This document shows positions 1-11,191 of a DNA stretch of 64,000 nucleotides, in pieces. The DNA is from Amia ocellicauda (taxonomy: Eukaryota > Chordata > Actinopteri > Amiiformes > Amiidae): assembly GCF_036373705.1 (NCBI RefSeq), contig NC_089863.1:9862857-9926856 (forward strand). The letters run 5' to 3'. The position numbers and the translations under genes are program-made. The notes beneath the pieces are model-generated. The model was not told the DNA's origin, ran no database searches, and saw only the letters and a list, made by a program, of their open reading frames with translations. The first letter of the stretch is position 1, and every line of letters starts with the position of its first letter.

Positions 1-634
1 TTTTCAAGTACGATTGTAATACACGAGAGTGAGCGCTAATGTAAAAGTGAACAATTATATGGGCTCAAATTAGCGCCATAAGTACCGCATTCAACATAAA
101 AAACCAAAAGAAGTTGAGAAAAAAATGATGTTGAGATAAAACGTATAGAATTATAAACTAAAACATTATATCGAAAGCAAAAAACAAACAAACTTGAAAG
201 TAAATGTTAAATCGTTAGCAAAACTCGCCTGCAGCCCCTGTCTGCTGCGATGCGGCGATCTTCGGTTCGGTTCCTTTCGATTTTTTTTTTCGTTACGAGT
301 TTTGGCGCGGTTTTGTCGTGAGGGCGGGATTTACAGGGAGGCGGGGATCCTGGGTCTCCATTGGTCCAGCAGGTTTGACTGACGGTTCTTCCTGACCCAA
401 TCAGTGAGCAGGTGGGCTGGTCTGACAGTCACTGCAACACATCTGACTTCACCACTGACTGACCCACACTGAGAGGTGCAACTACATGGCTACGGAATTT
501 ACGGAAGCAAAGCATGCCTTTAATACAAGTTATGGACAGTCGCTTTTCTACATATTATATGTGTTTATTTTATACAGTCTTTATTCTCATCTTTATCAAT
601 GGAGCCATTACTTTTGTAGGTGACTGTGCATATA
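1..634. other. no gene recognised; CpG-rich patch with CCAAT boxes
   Basis: No coding exon is recognised here. Positions about 200-350 are richer in CpG than the surrounding AT-rich DNA, and two CCAAT-type motifs follow (CCATTGGTCC near 358 and CCCAATCAG near 396). That would fit a weak promoter or an old CpG island, but no downstream exon is seen, because the next recognisable item is a transposon at 635. Confidence 0.3.
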
Positions 635-1855
635 CACTCACCTAAAGGATTATTAGGAACACCTGTTCAATTCCTCATTAATGCAATTATCTAACCAACC
701 AATCACATGGCAGTTGCTTCAATGCATTTAGGGGTGTGGTCCTGGTCAAGACAATCTCCTGAACTCCAAACTGAATGTCTGAATGGGAAAGAAAGGTGAT
801 TTAAGCAATTTTGAGCGTGGCATGGTTGTTGGTGCCAGACGGGCCGGTCTGAGTATTTCACAATCTGCTCAGTTACTGGGATTTTCACGCACAACCATTT
901 CTAGGGTTTACAAAGAATGGTGTGAAAAGGGAAAATCATCCAGTATGCGGCAGTCCTGTGGGCGAAAATGCCTTGTTGATGCTAGAGGACAGAGGAGAAT
1001 GGGCCGACTGATTCAAGCTGATAGAAGAGCAACTTTGACTGAAATAAGCACTCGTTACAACCGAGGTATGCAGCAAAGCATTTGTGAAGCCACAACACGT
1101 ACAACCTTGAGGCGGATGGGCTACAACAGCAGAAGACCCCACCGGGTACCACTCATCTCCACTACAAATAGGAAAAAGAGGCTACAATTTGCACAAGCTC
1201 ACCAAAATTGGACAGTTGAAGACTGGAAAAATGTTGCCTGGTCTGATGAGTCTCGATTTCTGTTGAGACATTCAGATGGTAGAGTCAGAATTTGGCGAAA
1301 ACAGAATGGGAACATGGATCCATCATGCCTTGTTACCACTGTGCAGGCTGGTGGTGGTGGTGTAATGGTGTGGGGGATGTTTTCTTGGCACACTTTAGGC
1401 CCCTTAGTGCCAATTGGGCATCGTTTAAATGCCACGGCCTACCTGAGCATTGTTTCTGACCATGTCCATCCCTTTATGACCACCATGTACCCATCCTCTG
1501 ATGGCTACTTCCAGCAGGATAATGCACCATGTCACAAAGGTCGAATCATTTCACATTGGTTTCTTGAACATGACAATGAGTTCACTGTACTAAACTGGCC
1601 CCCACAGTCACCAGATCTCAACCCAATAGAGCATCTTTGGGATGTGGTGGAACGGGAGCTTCGTGCCCTGGATGTGCATCCCACAAATCTCCATCAACTG
1701 CAAGATGCTATCCTATCAATATGGGCCAACATTTCTAAAGAATGCTTTCAGCACCTTGTTGAATCAATGCCACGTAGAATTAAGGCAGTTCTGAAGGCGA
1801 AAGGGGGTCAAACACAGTATTAGTATGGTGTTCCTAATAATCCTTTAGGTGAGTG
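635..1855 (+). mobile_element. Intact Tc1/mariner element, DD36E (Incomer-like) type
   Basis: The element is 1221 bp. It is bounded by inverted terminal repeats that begin CACTCACCTAAAGGATTATT and are about 28 bp long, with a TA dinucleotide on each side as expected for Tc1/mariner target duplication. It carries one open transposase gene (783-1823) on the plus strand. Other copies in this window lie at 6784-8004, 11192-12412 and 60516-61736, all minus strand and all 1221 bp. The identical lengths and intact ends suggest recent mobility. The Incomer name is inferred from the DD36E spacing, short TIRs and 1.2-kb size. Confidence 0.93.
783..1823 (+). CDS. Tc1/mariner DD36E transposase (346 aa), apparently intact
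   Basis: The protein cuts and re-joins its own element at TA sites in the nucleus. Residues 1-110 contain the two helix-turn-helix DNA-binding subdomains; the first begins MGKKGDLSNFERGMVVGARR and includes SISQSAQLLGFSRTTISRVY. The catalytic DDE domain follows: first Asp in AWSDESRF (near residue 157), second in FQQDNAPCHKG, Glu in [12 protein letters not shown]. By count 36 residues separate the second Asp from the Glu, which fits the DD36E group rather than DD34E. Full length matches Tc1 transposases (about 340 aa) and no stop or frameshift interrupts it. The ATG is the one homologous to that of the other copies. Activity is not proven. Confidence 0.93.
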   Translation: MGKKGDLSNFERGMVVGARRAGLSISQSAQLLGFSRTTISRVYKEWCEKGKSSSMRQSCGRKCLVDARGQRRMGRLIQADRRATLTEISTRYNRGMQQSICEATTRTTLRRMGYNSRRPHRVPLISTTNRKKRLQFAQAHQNWTVEDWKNVAWSDESRFLLRHSDGRVRIWRKQNGNMDPSCLVTTVQAGGGGVMVWGMFSWHTLGPLVPIGHRLNATAYLSIVSDHVHPFMTTMYPSSDGYFQQDNAPCHKGRIISHWFLEHDNEFTVLNWPPQSPDLNPIEHLWDVVERELRALDVHPTNLHQLQDAILSIWANISKECFQHLVESMPRRIKAVLKAKGGQTQY

Positions 1856-1961
1856 TATATATATATATGATATATTTGTGGCCTGAAACCGTCCTATGGT
1901 GTGACAACAACATTTTCTTAAAATAAATGGATATGATGATTGTTGTTGCAATAACAAGTTT

Positions 1962-2015
<54 letters not shown>
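1856..2015. repeat. TA microsatellites flanking the Tc1 element
   Basis: A short (TA)n run abuts the right end of the element (1856-1870) and a longer one occupies about 1969-2012. Tc1/mariner elements insert at TA, so TA tracts beside several copies here (also 8008-8058, 12418-12490, 58501-58535) are expected landing sites. Open frames of alternating Tyr/Ile across them are meaningless. Confidence 0.9.
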
Positions 2016-2017
<2 letters not shown>

Positions 2018-2478
2018 CAATTTTTTGCATTGTTTTTAATGCAAGATAGGCCATTTAAAAAAATAAATATAAATTCCTATTCTATGCGTCACACCAAAGG
2101 ACACAAAAAATAACACGCCCTACAGGGAAGTATAGATGGTAATTTAAATTATATTTCTAAGAGATTGACTTATCTTCATGCATGTGCAGGGTGTCCTCCT
2201 AAGACATGCTGACTTCCTGTTGTCCAATATTAAGTGCATTTGTCTTCAAAAATGCTTTCAGATTAACCGTCACACCATAGGACATTGATTTTGGTGACAA
2301 TTTTTTTTTTTTTTTTTAAAGAGTGGAAATGTATATTTGTTTTAATGGTGTGATATACTAGCATAGTATAATCAGTTTAGGGGCCTTATATTGCATTTTC
2401 CATGCATGCAAGATGAGTTTATTCAGAGTTTTTATAACTGCACACCTCCGGGGACATTCACACCACAGGACATTTTGA
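1890..2478. repeat. Dispersed 15-bp motif, four copies
   Basis: The motif GTCACACCATAGGAC or a close variant occurs at about 1891 (reverse orientation), 2088, 2268 and 2458, spaced about 180-200 bp. The surrounding DNA is AT-rich and non-coding. It may be a decayed tandem repeat with a roughly 190-bp unit or the scattered ends of small transposons. I do not recognise the family. Confidence 0.5.
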
Positions 2479-3124
2479 GTATTTGGAGTGAAAAAAATCA
2501 AATATGAAATAATCCTTCTTTACTAAAAATCATTGTATAAATTAGTCCATAGTAAGTAGTTTTATCGAATATAAAATTAAATTTCAACATTTTATCGCGT
2601 CTTTTGCCCACTTACGATAACTGCCCCTGAAACACAGTGTACAGTACCATTGCCACCTACTGGCCTTTCTGGGTATTGCTGGTTGTAAATACAAATAGCT
2701 GCATACATACTGGACTGATAAGGAACACTGCTATAACTATTATTAGTATTAGTATTATAATGATTTAAACATTTGAACAAGTTGGGACGACCCTTCAGTT
2801 AACTGCCTATCAATTAGTAGTAATTATGGTTCCTCAATATACATTTAACATATTACAGCGTAGGCTGTGTTACAGCACTACTTGTGGTAGTATTCCTCAG
2901 GAATTGCTGTTGAGAAAATTGTAATTGGAAAATTGGAAAAATGTAATTGTCCCCTCCAACATTGACATTGACTACGATGCTATAAAGCAATTCAGTATGG
3001 TTAAGACACAAAAATAAGTTTGTATTGCTTTTCATTATGGCATGACAGATTCACAACATGCTCTAAAGAAAAATGCTGATAATGTTGTGATTTGAACATA
3101 TGTATTGTTTTTAATGTTGGCACT

Positions 3125-3312
3125 AGACAACTTTTGTATTTGTAATTAATGTAGAAAAAAATGCAGATCATATTTTTCACTTTGACATTATGGACATTTT
3201 CTGTGTTGATCAGTGGCAAAAACTCCTGATTAAATCCATTCTGATTTCATGTTGTAACACAATGACATGTGGAAAAGACCAAGAGGGGTGAATACTTTTG
3301 AGAGCCACTGTA
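3125..3312. mobile_element. Terminal inverted repeat remnant of a Sleeping Beauty-like Tc1 element
   Basis: This closely matches the right end of the element at 8222-9534: the stretch with GTGTTGATCAGTGGCAAAAA and GATTTCATGTTGTAACACAA is shared. It ends at GAGAGCCACTGTA, the outer tip of that family's terminal repeat. The rest of the element is absent, so this is a relic. It abuts the next Tc1 relic at about 3380. Confidence 0.75.
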
Positions 3313-3379
3313 AAATCAAGCCACACAGTAATCTCCTTAGACAAGCATTGGCAGTAGAATGAACTTTACTGAGAGCTCA

Positions 3380-4392
3380 ATGACTTTAAATGTGGCACCG
3401 TCATAGGATGCTACCTTTCCAACATGGCAGTTTGTCAAATTTCTGCCCTGCTAGAGCTGCCCTGGTGAGCTGTAAGCCTATGTCTAGAAGCAACAACAGC
3501 TCAGCTATGAAGTGGTCGGGCACACAAGCTCACAGAACAGGACTGTTGAGTGCTGAAGTGCATAGCGCATAAAATACTCCTTTGTTGGTTGAAACAATGA
3601 CTTCTGAGTGCCAAACTGCCTCTGGAAGCAATGTCAGCAGAAGAACTGTTTGTCGGGAGCTTCATGAAATTGATTTCCATGGCCGAGCAGCCGCACAAGC
3701 CTAAGCTCTCTATGTGCAAGCTAAGAGTCAGCTGGAGTGGTGTTAAGCTCGCCACCATTTGTCCTGGAAGCAGTGGAAATGCGATCTCTGAAGTGATGAA
3801 TCGCACATCCCCATCTGGCAGTCCGACGGAGGAATTCTGGGTTTGGCAGATGCCAGGAGAACACTACCTGCACGAATGCATACACCAACTGTAAAGTTTG
3901 GAGGAGGAATAATGGTCTCAGGGCTCAGCCCTTTGTCCCACCGAAGGAAAACCTTAACGCTACAGCCTACAATGACATTCTAGATGATTTTGCACTTCCA
4001 CATTTGTGGTAACAGTTTGGGGAAGGCCCTTTCCTGTTTCAGCAGGACAACCCGTGCACAAAGTGAGGTCCATACAGAAATAGTTTGTCGAGATTTTGGT
4101 GTGGAAGAACTTGACTGGCCTGCACAGAACCCTGACCTCAACCCCATCCCACCTTTGGGATGAATGGAAAAGCTGACTGTGAGCCAGGCCTGATTGCCCA
4201 ACATCAGAGCCCGACCTCACTGATGCTGTGGCTGAAATCCCCTTAAAAATGTTCCAACATCTAGTGGAAAACCTCCCCAGAAGAGTGGAGGCTGTTATTG
4301 CATCAAAGTGCTGACCAACTCCATATTAATGCCCATGATTCTAGAATGAGATGTTTGTAAGCAGGTGTCCACATACTTATGGCCATGTAGTG
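3380..4392 (+). mobile_element. Degenerate Tc1-like element with broken transposase
   Basis: Fragments of a Tc1 transposase are read in several frames on the plus strand: an SDES-like first catalytic block near 3790, FQQDNPC-type sequence near 4040, and the C-terminal tail ending MFQHLVENLPRRVEAVIASK at about 4310. Stops and frameshifts separate them. The right end, GTCCACATACTTATGGCCAT followed by GTAGTGTA, resembles a terminal repeat common in fish Tc1 families. The copy is dead. Confidence 0.75.
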
Positions 4393-5890
4393 TATGTACT
4401 CTGACATCCTGTCCAGTATTTTTGGAAGATGTCCGGTTATTTTAAGTACTGTAATGTATTGAATATGTTGTTAAAAATCTTATCAGTGTACAATTTGGCC
4501 TCAACCCCTGCCCCACCGTCCTCTAATTGCCAGCACCCCCTCTAGGTTGACATTTCACAAACTCCCCCACCAGGGGTCCGGTATCGTATCTGAAAAGTGG
4601 CCAACAAGGTGCAGGGGGCATGACTCCAGCATGTGACTTTAACTCCGTGCAACCAACTTTTGAACAAATTAGTCAGGACATTTCAGGTCACAGATGGCTA
4701 TAAAATGAGGTTCATTTAGGCAGGTGAAGAATTTGGTTGGAATAAAATTATTTGGAAATACTTTAGAGTGAAAATGGACTTTACTTCTTTTGCAAGTGGT
4801 TTATGAGAGACATGCCCTGAGATTATAGAATCACTTCTTGAACCGAGTGAGAAAGTGAAGGCGTCACATAATTACAACTAATAAAAAATACTGTATTATG
4901 TTAATTGCTGGAGTGAGAACCGGTCTTATTTTATAACCTCCAACACACAACAATACCTAAATATTTTGTTAATTTAAGAAAACTGGACTCAATATCTGTT
5001 GTGTTCTCTTACAGTTGCAATGTAGAAGCATGTCTCTTGGTGGCAGAGAATACGAATTAGTATGGAGTGAATTCACTGTCAAAATTAATATACGCAGAGC
5101 TAAAAACATATCCATCGTTTATTCGTAGTAGGACGTGCCTAACTGTAAACGTACACACTTTGCAAAGTAATGGTTGTGTTTAAGCACATTAAGCCACGTT
5201 AAGCTTCTATTATGCTGTTCAGATTGTATTCGTTTTGAATAGTTAGGTTTATATGCACTTTGTTTAGATACATTAAAAAGTTATACTTTAAATGCAAATG
5301 TTTAATAGCATTCTTTTTCATAACACACCAATGCATTTTTTTTTTAATACATTGTGGTTTAGGTAGAGTATGATTTCATTTAATAATTTAATTAGAATTG
5401 TTTTAACACCAATCATAGTCAAACTATCGCAAACTGTTTGACTTCAAAAAATACAAAACATTTATTTTAAAGAGCCGTTCGGGAGCCAAAAGAGCCGCAA
5501 TGCCCATCACTAGCCTGATCTGAGCTGCGAGCGCGTAGAGGGAACTGCGCATGTGCACACGAAACTGCAAATGTGTAAACGATATTGAACGAGCGCAGAA
5601 TTGAATTGTAAGCGTAGAATAAAAACCGTACGTGTAGTTCTGCACGTACAAGTTGTATTTCTGTGCTCGCTAATTTTGACACGGAATTCACTCAATAAAC
5701 TAGATACAGGAAGTTATGTTTGAAGTTCAAAGTGCAGGGTGAAGAATGCGTTTCTTGTGTCTCTGTGTAATCGTATGGAAATTAAAATCGCAATTAACAT
5801 AGGCTCGTTTATGAGAAGATGAATTGTTAGAATAGGCACGGTTTAACCACAGATTTGCATAGAGTAAAATAAGTATGTTTAATCACTATA
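4393..5890. other. Intergenic, nothing recognised
   Basis: AT-rich sequence with no convincing exon, RNA gene or transposon terminus. Short open frames around 5424-5695 overlap in three frames with no family resemblance and are taken as chance. Confidence 0.5.
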
Positions 5891-6774
5891 CACACCGATC
5901 AGCCATAACATTATGACCAGCTGCCTAATATTGTGTAGGTCCCCCTTTTGCCGCCAAAACAGCCCTGACCCATCGAGGCATGGACTCCACTAGACCTCTG
6001 AAGGTGTGCTGTGGTATCTGACACCAAGACGTTAGCAGCAGATCCTTTAAGTCCTGTAAGTTGCGAGGATCGGACTTGTTTGTCCAGCACATCCCACAGA
6101 TGCTCGATTGGATTGAGATCTGGGGAATTTGGAGGCCAAGTCAACACCTTGAACTCGTGATTCATCAGACCAGGCCACCTTCTTCCATTGCTCCGTGGTC
6201 CAGTTCTGATCCTCACGTGCCCATTGTAGGCACTTTCGGCAGTGGACAGGGGTCAGCATGGGCACCCTGACTGGTCTGCGGCTACGCAGCCCCATACGCA
6301 ACAAACTGCGATGCACTGTGTGTTCTGACACCTTTCTATCAGAACCAGCATTCACTTTTTCAGCAATTTGAGCCACAGTAGCTCGTCTGTTGGATCGGAC
6401 CACACGGGCCAGCCTTCGCTCCCCACGTGCATCAATGAGCCTTGGCCTCCCATGACCCTGTCGCCGGTTCACCGCTTTTCCTTCCTTGGACCACTTTTGA
6501 TAAGTACTGACCACTGCAGACCGGGAACACCCCACAAGAGCTGCAGTTTTGGAGATGCTCTGACCCAGTCGTCTAGCCATCATTTGGCCCTTGTCAAAGT
6601 CGCTCAGATCCTTACACTTGCCCATTTGTCCTGCTTCTAACACATCAACTTTGAGGACAAAATGTTCACTTGCTGCCTAATATATCCCACCCACTGACAG
6701 GTGCCATGATAACGAGATTTTCAGTGTTATTCACTTCACCTGTCAGTGGTCATAATGTTATGGCTGATCGGTGT
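5891..6774 (-). mobile_element. Internally deleted Tc1-like element, GATCAGCCATAACATTATGACC family
   Basis: Terminal inverted repeats read CACCGATCAGCCATAACATT on the left and its complement at about 6745-6772. The minus strand encodes the N-terminal two thirds of a transposase (6643 leftward, [20 protein letters not shown]) up to the first catalytic block AWSDES, then jumps to the C-terminal [18 protein letters not shown] block (near 6110) in another frame. The middle of the DDE domain, including the second Asp, is missing. At about 880 bp the element is non-autonomous. Related fragments lie at 10565-11182, 24367-24522 and 56172-56375. Confidence 0.9.
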
Positions 6775-6783
6775 ATATATATA

Positions 6784-8001
6784 CACTCACCTAAAGGATT
6801 ATTAGGAACACCATACTAATACTGTGTTTGACCCCCTTTCGCCTTCAGAACTGCCTTCATTCTACGTGGCATTGATTCAACAAGGTGCTGAAAGCATTCT
6901 TTAGAAATGTTGGCCCATATTGATAGGATAGCATCTTGCAGTTGATGGAGATTTGTGGGATGCACATCCAGGGCACGAAGCTCCCGTTCCACCACATCCC
7001 AAAGATGCTCTATTGGGTTGAGATCTGGTGACTGTGGGGGTCAGTTTAGTACAGTGAACTCATTGTCATGTTCAAGAAACCAATTTGAAATGATTCGACC
7101 TTTGTGACATGGTGCATTATCCTGCTGGAAGTAGACATCAGAGGATGGGTACATGGTGGTCATAAAGGGATGGACATGGTCAGAAACAATGCTCAGGTAG
7201 GCCGTGGCATTTAAACGATGCCCAATTGGCACTAAGGGGCCTAAAGTGTGCCAAGAAAACATCCTCCACACCATTACACCACCACCACCAGCCTGCACAG
7301 TGGTAACAAGGCATGATGGATCCATGTTCTCATTCTGTTTACGCCAAATTCTGACTCTACCATCTGAATGTCTCAACAGAAATCGAGACTCATCAGACCA
7401 GGCAACATTTTTCCAGTCTTCAACTGTCCAATTTTGGTGAGCTTGTGCAAATTGTAGCCTCTTTTTCCTATTTGTAGTGGAGATGAGTGGTACCCGGTGG
7501 GGTCTTCTGCTGTTGTAGCCCATCCGCCTCAAGGTTGTACGTGTTGTGGCTTCACAAATGCTTTGCTGCATACCTCGGTTGTAACGAGTGGTTATTTCAG
7601 TCAAAGTTGCTCTTCTATCAGCTTGAATCAGTCGGCCCATTCTCCTCTGACCTCTAGCATCAACAAGGCATTTTCGCCCACAGGACTGCCGCATACTGGA
7701 TGTTTTTCCCTTTTCACACCATTCTTTGTAAATCCTAGAAATGGTTGTGCGTGAAAATCCCAGTAACTGAGCAGATTGTGAAATACTCAGACCGGCCCGT
7801 CCGGCACCAACAACCATGCCACGCTCAAAATTGCTTAAATCACCTTTCTTTCCCATTCAGACATTCAGTTTGGAGTTCAGGAGATTGTCTTGACCAGGAC
7901 CACACCCCTAAATGCATTGAAGCAACTGCCATGTGATTGGTTGGTTAGATAATTGCATTAATGAGAAATTGAACAGGTGTTCCTAATAATCCTTTAGGTG
8001 A

Positions 8002-8004
<3 letters not shown>
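6784..8004 (-). mobile_element. DD36E Tc1/mariner element, copy 2, transposase with a nonsense mutation
   Basis: It has the same 1221-bp length and terminal repeats as the intact copy at 635-1855. The left TA is kept; the right flank is TGTGTATA running into a TA microsatellite. It sits a few bases right of the 5891-6774 element, so two families landed in adjacent TA targets. Its transposase is truncated by a stop codon. Confidence 0.93.
6815..7856 (-). pseudogene. DD36E transposase broken by one nonsense codon
   Basis: The frame is open for 271 codons from the ATG at 7856 and stops at 7041, just before the [14 protein letters not shown] block. The corresponding codon in the intact copies is Trp (TGG); here it reads TGA. 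Downstream of the stop the frame still encodes the remainder including the catalytic Glu region. The truncated product lacks the third catalytic residue and should be inactive. The copy at 11449-12264 has the same stop. Confidence 0.9.
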
Positions 8005-8066
<62 letters not shown>

Positions 8067-8221
8067 TGACTGTTTTAATCTGATTAATTTTTAAATAATG
8101 TTATTTCAGTTTTTCTCCCCACATCAGAAACTGACTGTTCAGTCAGTCTGATCTGACTCGGGAAACTAAATCCGCAGGTCAGAGAAACTTGTTTCTCTGC
8201 AGTCAGGCCTCAGGGCTCATG
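8005..8221. repeat. TA microsatellite and left member of a direct repeat
   Basis: (TA)n occupies about 8008-8058. From about 8085 to 8220 the sequence (CAGTCTGATCTGACTCGGGA and neighbours, ending CAGTCAGGCCTCAG) is a diverged direct copy of about 9545-9695. The two copies bracket the Sleeping Beauty-like element at 8222-9534. Confidence 0.75.
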
Positions 8222-9534
8222 CACAGTGGCTCTCAACTGTATTCACCCCCCTTGGACTTATCCACATATCATTGTGTTACAACATGAAATCAGAATGGAT
8301 TTAATCGGGAGTTTTTGTCCATAATGTCAAAGTGAAAAATATAACCTGCAAATTGTTCTAAATTAATTACAAATACAAAACAGTAAATAATTGAATGCAT
8401 CAGTAATCACCTCCTTCAATCAATATTTGGTAGAGGCACTTTTGGCAGCAATGACAGCCATGAGTCTATGTGAATAAGTCTTTGCACATCTGGACACAGA
8501 CATTTTTGCCCATTTCTTTGCAAAATTGCTCAAGCTCCATCAAGTTGGATGGGGACCTTTGGTGAACAGCAATTTTCAACTCTCTCCACATATTCTCAAT
8601 TGGATTGAGGTCCGAGCTTTGACTGGGCCACTCCAGGACATTGACCTTTTTGTTTTTATGCCACTCCAGTGTGGCTTTGGCTGTATGTTTGGGGTCATTG
8701 TCCTGCTGGAGGACAAATCTTCCCAGGTCTCTTGCAGACTTCAGCAGGTTTTCTTCAAGGATTTCTTTATACTTTGCTGCATCCATTTTGCCCTCTATCT
8801 TTACAAGGTTTCCAGGCCCTGACGCAGAGAAGCATCCCCATAGCATGATGTTGCCACCACCATGCTTCACGGTAGGGATGGTGTTTTCAGGATGATTTGC
8901 GGTGTTAAGCTTGCGCCAAATGTAGCGCTTAGCATTGAGGCCAAAAAGCTCTATTTTGGTCTCATCGGACCATAGAATCTTCCTCCACTTGGTCTCAGAG
9001 TCACTCACATGCCTTCTGGCAAACTCTAGCAGAGATTTGATGTGAGTTTTTTTTTTTTTTTAACAAAAGGCCACTTTTGTGAAGACCCAGGCTATTGTTT
9101 GCAGTTTGCAGTATGTCTCCCAGCTCAGCCGTGGAAGACTGTAACTCCTCTTGGTGGCCTCCCTGACTAGTGCCCTTCCCGCCCGGATACTCCGTTTTTG
9201 AGGACGGCCTGATCTAGGCAGATTCACAGTTGTGCCATTGTATTTAACTTGAAATCATGTGACACACCTTAATGGCACAGAGGTGGACTCCATTAAACTA
9301 ATTATGTTACTTCTAAAGACAGTTGGTTTCACCACAGCTCAATCAGGTGTGTCAAAGGGGGTGACTACTTATGCATTCAAGTTTCTGTAATTAATTTAGA
9401 ACAATTTGCAGATTATATTTTTCAGTTTGACATTATGGACATTTTCTGTGTTGATCAGTGGCAAAAACTCCTGATTAAATCCATTCTGATTTCATGTTGT
9501 AACACAATGAAATGTGAAAAAGTCCAACTGTGTA
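8222..9534 (-). mobile_element. Sleeping Beauty-like Tc1 element, DD34E type, long terminal repeats
   Basis: Long terminal inverted repeats (about 150 bp or more) carry the shared stretch GATTTCATGTTGTAACACAA and its complement. On the minus strand, 9008-8466 encodes the catalytic part of a transposase: first Asp in [12 protein letters not shown], second in [12 protein letters not shown], Glu in [13 protein letters not shown]. 34 residues separate the second Asp from the Glu. The N-terminal DNA-binding part is disrupted around the poly-T run at 9045-9061, and a TAG near 8466 truncates the C terminus. The element is dead. It is copied at 12654-13966. Confidence 0.9.
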
Positions 9535-10564
9535 TATTTTACTGTTTTTAAATGATGAATTGTAAAATAATGTTATTTGTTTCTCTCCCCATCACATCAG
9601 ACACACCCATTAGCTGTTCAGTCAGGCTGATTTGACTCAGGAAACTGAATCCACAGGTCAGAGAACCTCATTTGTCTGCAGTCAGGCCTCAGTTCTCGTC
9701 TTGTCAAAGGGGACATGTATGTGTCCTCTGCTTTTAGTTGAAGGGGAGAATGTTAAACTGTCCTGTCTCAAAGTGTGCCAATGAGTACGGAGCAATGTTA
9801 TCATCCTAGTTTGTGCAGGACACGTTGTGTAACACGCTGACTGTAGGATATTACAGTCCGTGTAACACACACTGACCTGTAAAGGACATTACAGTGTGAG
9901 AGATACACGGCACATGCTGACCTGTAGAGGCAATAAATAACAAGATAAATAACAAAGTATGTCAAATAGGAAGAGAGCAATCTAGTCTCAAGCTGACTTG
10001 AGTCCTTAGGAGTGTTTTCCAAATGGGGAAAAAAAAAAAAATGTTACAAGATGCCTCCAACTACACAAACATCTGTGAACATGGTCTTGCATTAATGATT
10101 TTAATGTTTAAACTAATAGTAAGAATGATATATCAGTGCACCCACAGTTGTAAAATTAAACCTATAAAATTAGTAAAAAAAAAAAAAAAGATTGTTTTAA
10201 CTCTGATATTCCACTATAAGTGACCCGGGATCCCATCTTTTCATAACGCACTTTTCATCACCAGCGAGTTCATTAACAATTTGCATCCTAAGATTCCAAA
10301 ACAGACTTTTATTAGTAGACTTTTTTAAATCTCTAATTTCACCCACCCCTTAGTTGTAATGTAATTTCTGTCCTCACTCTGCACAGAATCTGACCATTTA
10401 TTAAATGAAGGTTCAGACTGTCTGCAGTCAGTGTGAAGGAAAACACTGCCTTTACATGATCTAATATTCCAGTAATACATACTGGGAGAAATACTTACAT
10501 TACAAATAGTTGCAGTACACCAGGTGAATATTTGTTGTGGGAAGTCACTCAGTGTAAGTTTTTT
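9535..10564. other. Non-transposon part of the duplicated unit
   Basis: 9545-9695 is the right member of the direct repeat described at 8085-8220. The remainder is AT-rich with A-runs at 10027-10040 and 10173-10188. No exon or RNA is recognised. The unit ends at TTTTTTG where copy B begins. Confidence 0.5.
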
Positions 10565-11182
10565 GTGATTCATCAGACCAGGCCACCTTCTTCCATTGCT
10601 CCGTGGTCCAGTTCTGATCCTCACGTGCCCATTGTAGGCACTTTCGGCAGTGGACAGGGGTCAGCATGGGCACCCTGACTGGTCTGCGGCTACGCAGCCC
10701 CATACGCAACAAACTGCGATGCACTGTGTGTTCTGACACCTTTCTATCAGAACCAGCATTCACTTTTTCAGCAATTTGAGCCACAGTAGCTCGTCTGTTG
10801 GATCGGACCACACGGGCCAGCCTTCGCTCCCCACGTGCATCAATGAGCCTTGGCCTCCCATGACCCTGTCGCCGGTTCACCGCTTTTCCTTCCTTGGACC
10901 ACTTTTGATAAGTACTGACCACTGCAGACCGGGAACACCCCACAAGAGCTGCAGTTTTGGAGATGCTCTGACCCAGTCGTCTAGCCATCATTTGGCCCTT
11001 GTCAAAGTCGCTCAGATCCTTACACTTGCCCATTTGTCCTGCTTCTAACACATCAACTTTGAGGACAAAATGTTCACTTGCTGCCTAATATATCCCACCC
11101 ACTGACAGGTGCCATGATAACGAGATTATCAGTGTTATTCACTTCACCTGTCAGTGGTCATAATGTTATGGCTGATCGGTGT
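10565..11182 (-). mobile_element. Truncated Tc1-like element (duplication breakpoint copy)
   Basis: This holds the transposase N-terminal part (11051 leftward) and the right terminal repeat of the 5891-6774 family, cut at the duplication junction after the AWSDES block. It cannot move by itself because one terminal repeat is absent. Confidence 0.88.
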
Positions 11183-11191
11183 ATATATATA

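Larger units (their letters stand above)
6157..10564. repeat. 4.4-kb tandem duplication, copy A
   Basis: The 4408 bp here recur as 10565-14996 (4432 bp). Landmarks are offset by 4408 bp up to the TA microsatellite, and by 4432 bp after it because copy B has 24 more bp of TA. The left breakpoint is inside the Tc1-like transposase at 6157. The unit contains part of that element, a DD36E element, a Sleeping Beauty-like element and about 1 kb of unique DNA. By eye only a couple of substitutions were seen (about 6716 versus 11124, and 10431 versus 14863). Confidence 0.95.

Noticed and set aside
1199..1435. Small frames antisense to the Tc1 transposases (also 7204, 11612, 60936)
   Set aside because: They recur only because the transposase sequence recurs, and are shadows of the sense frame.
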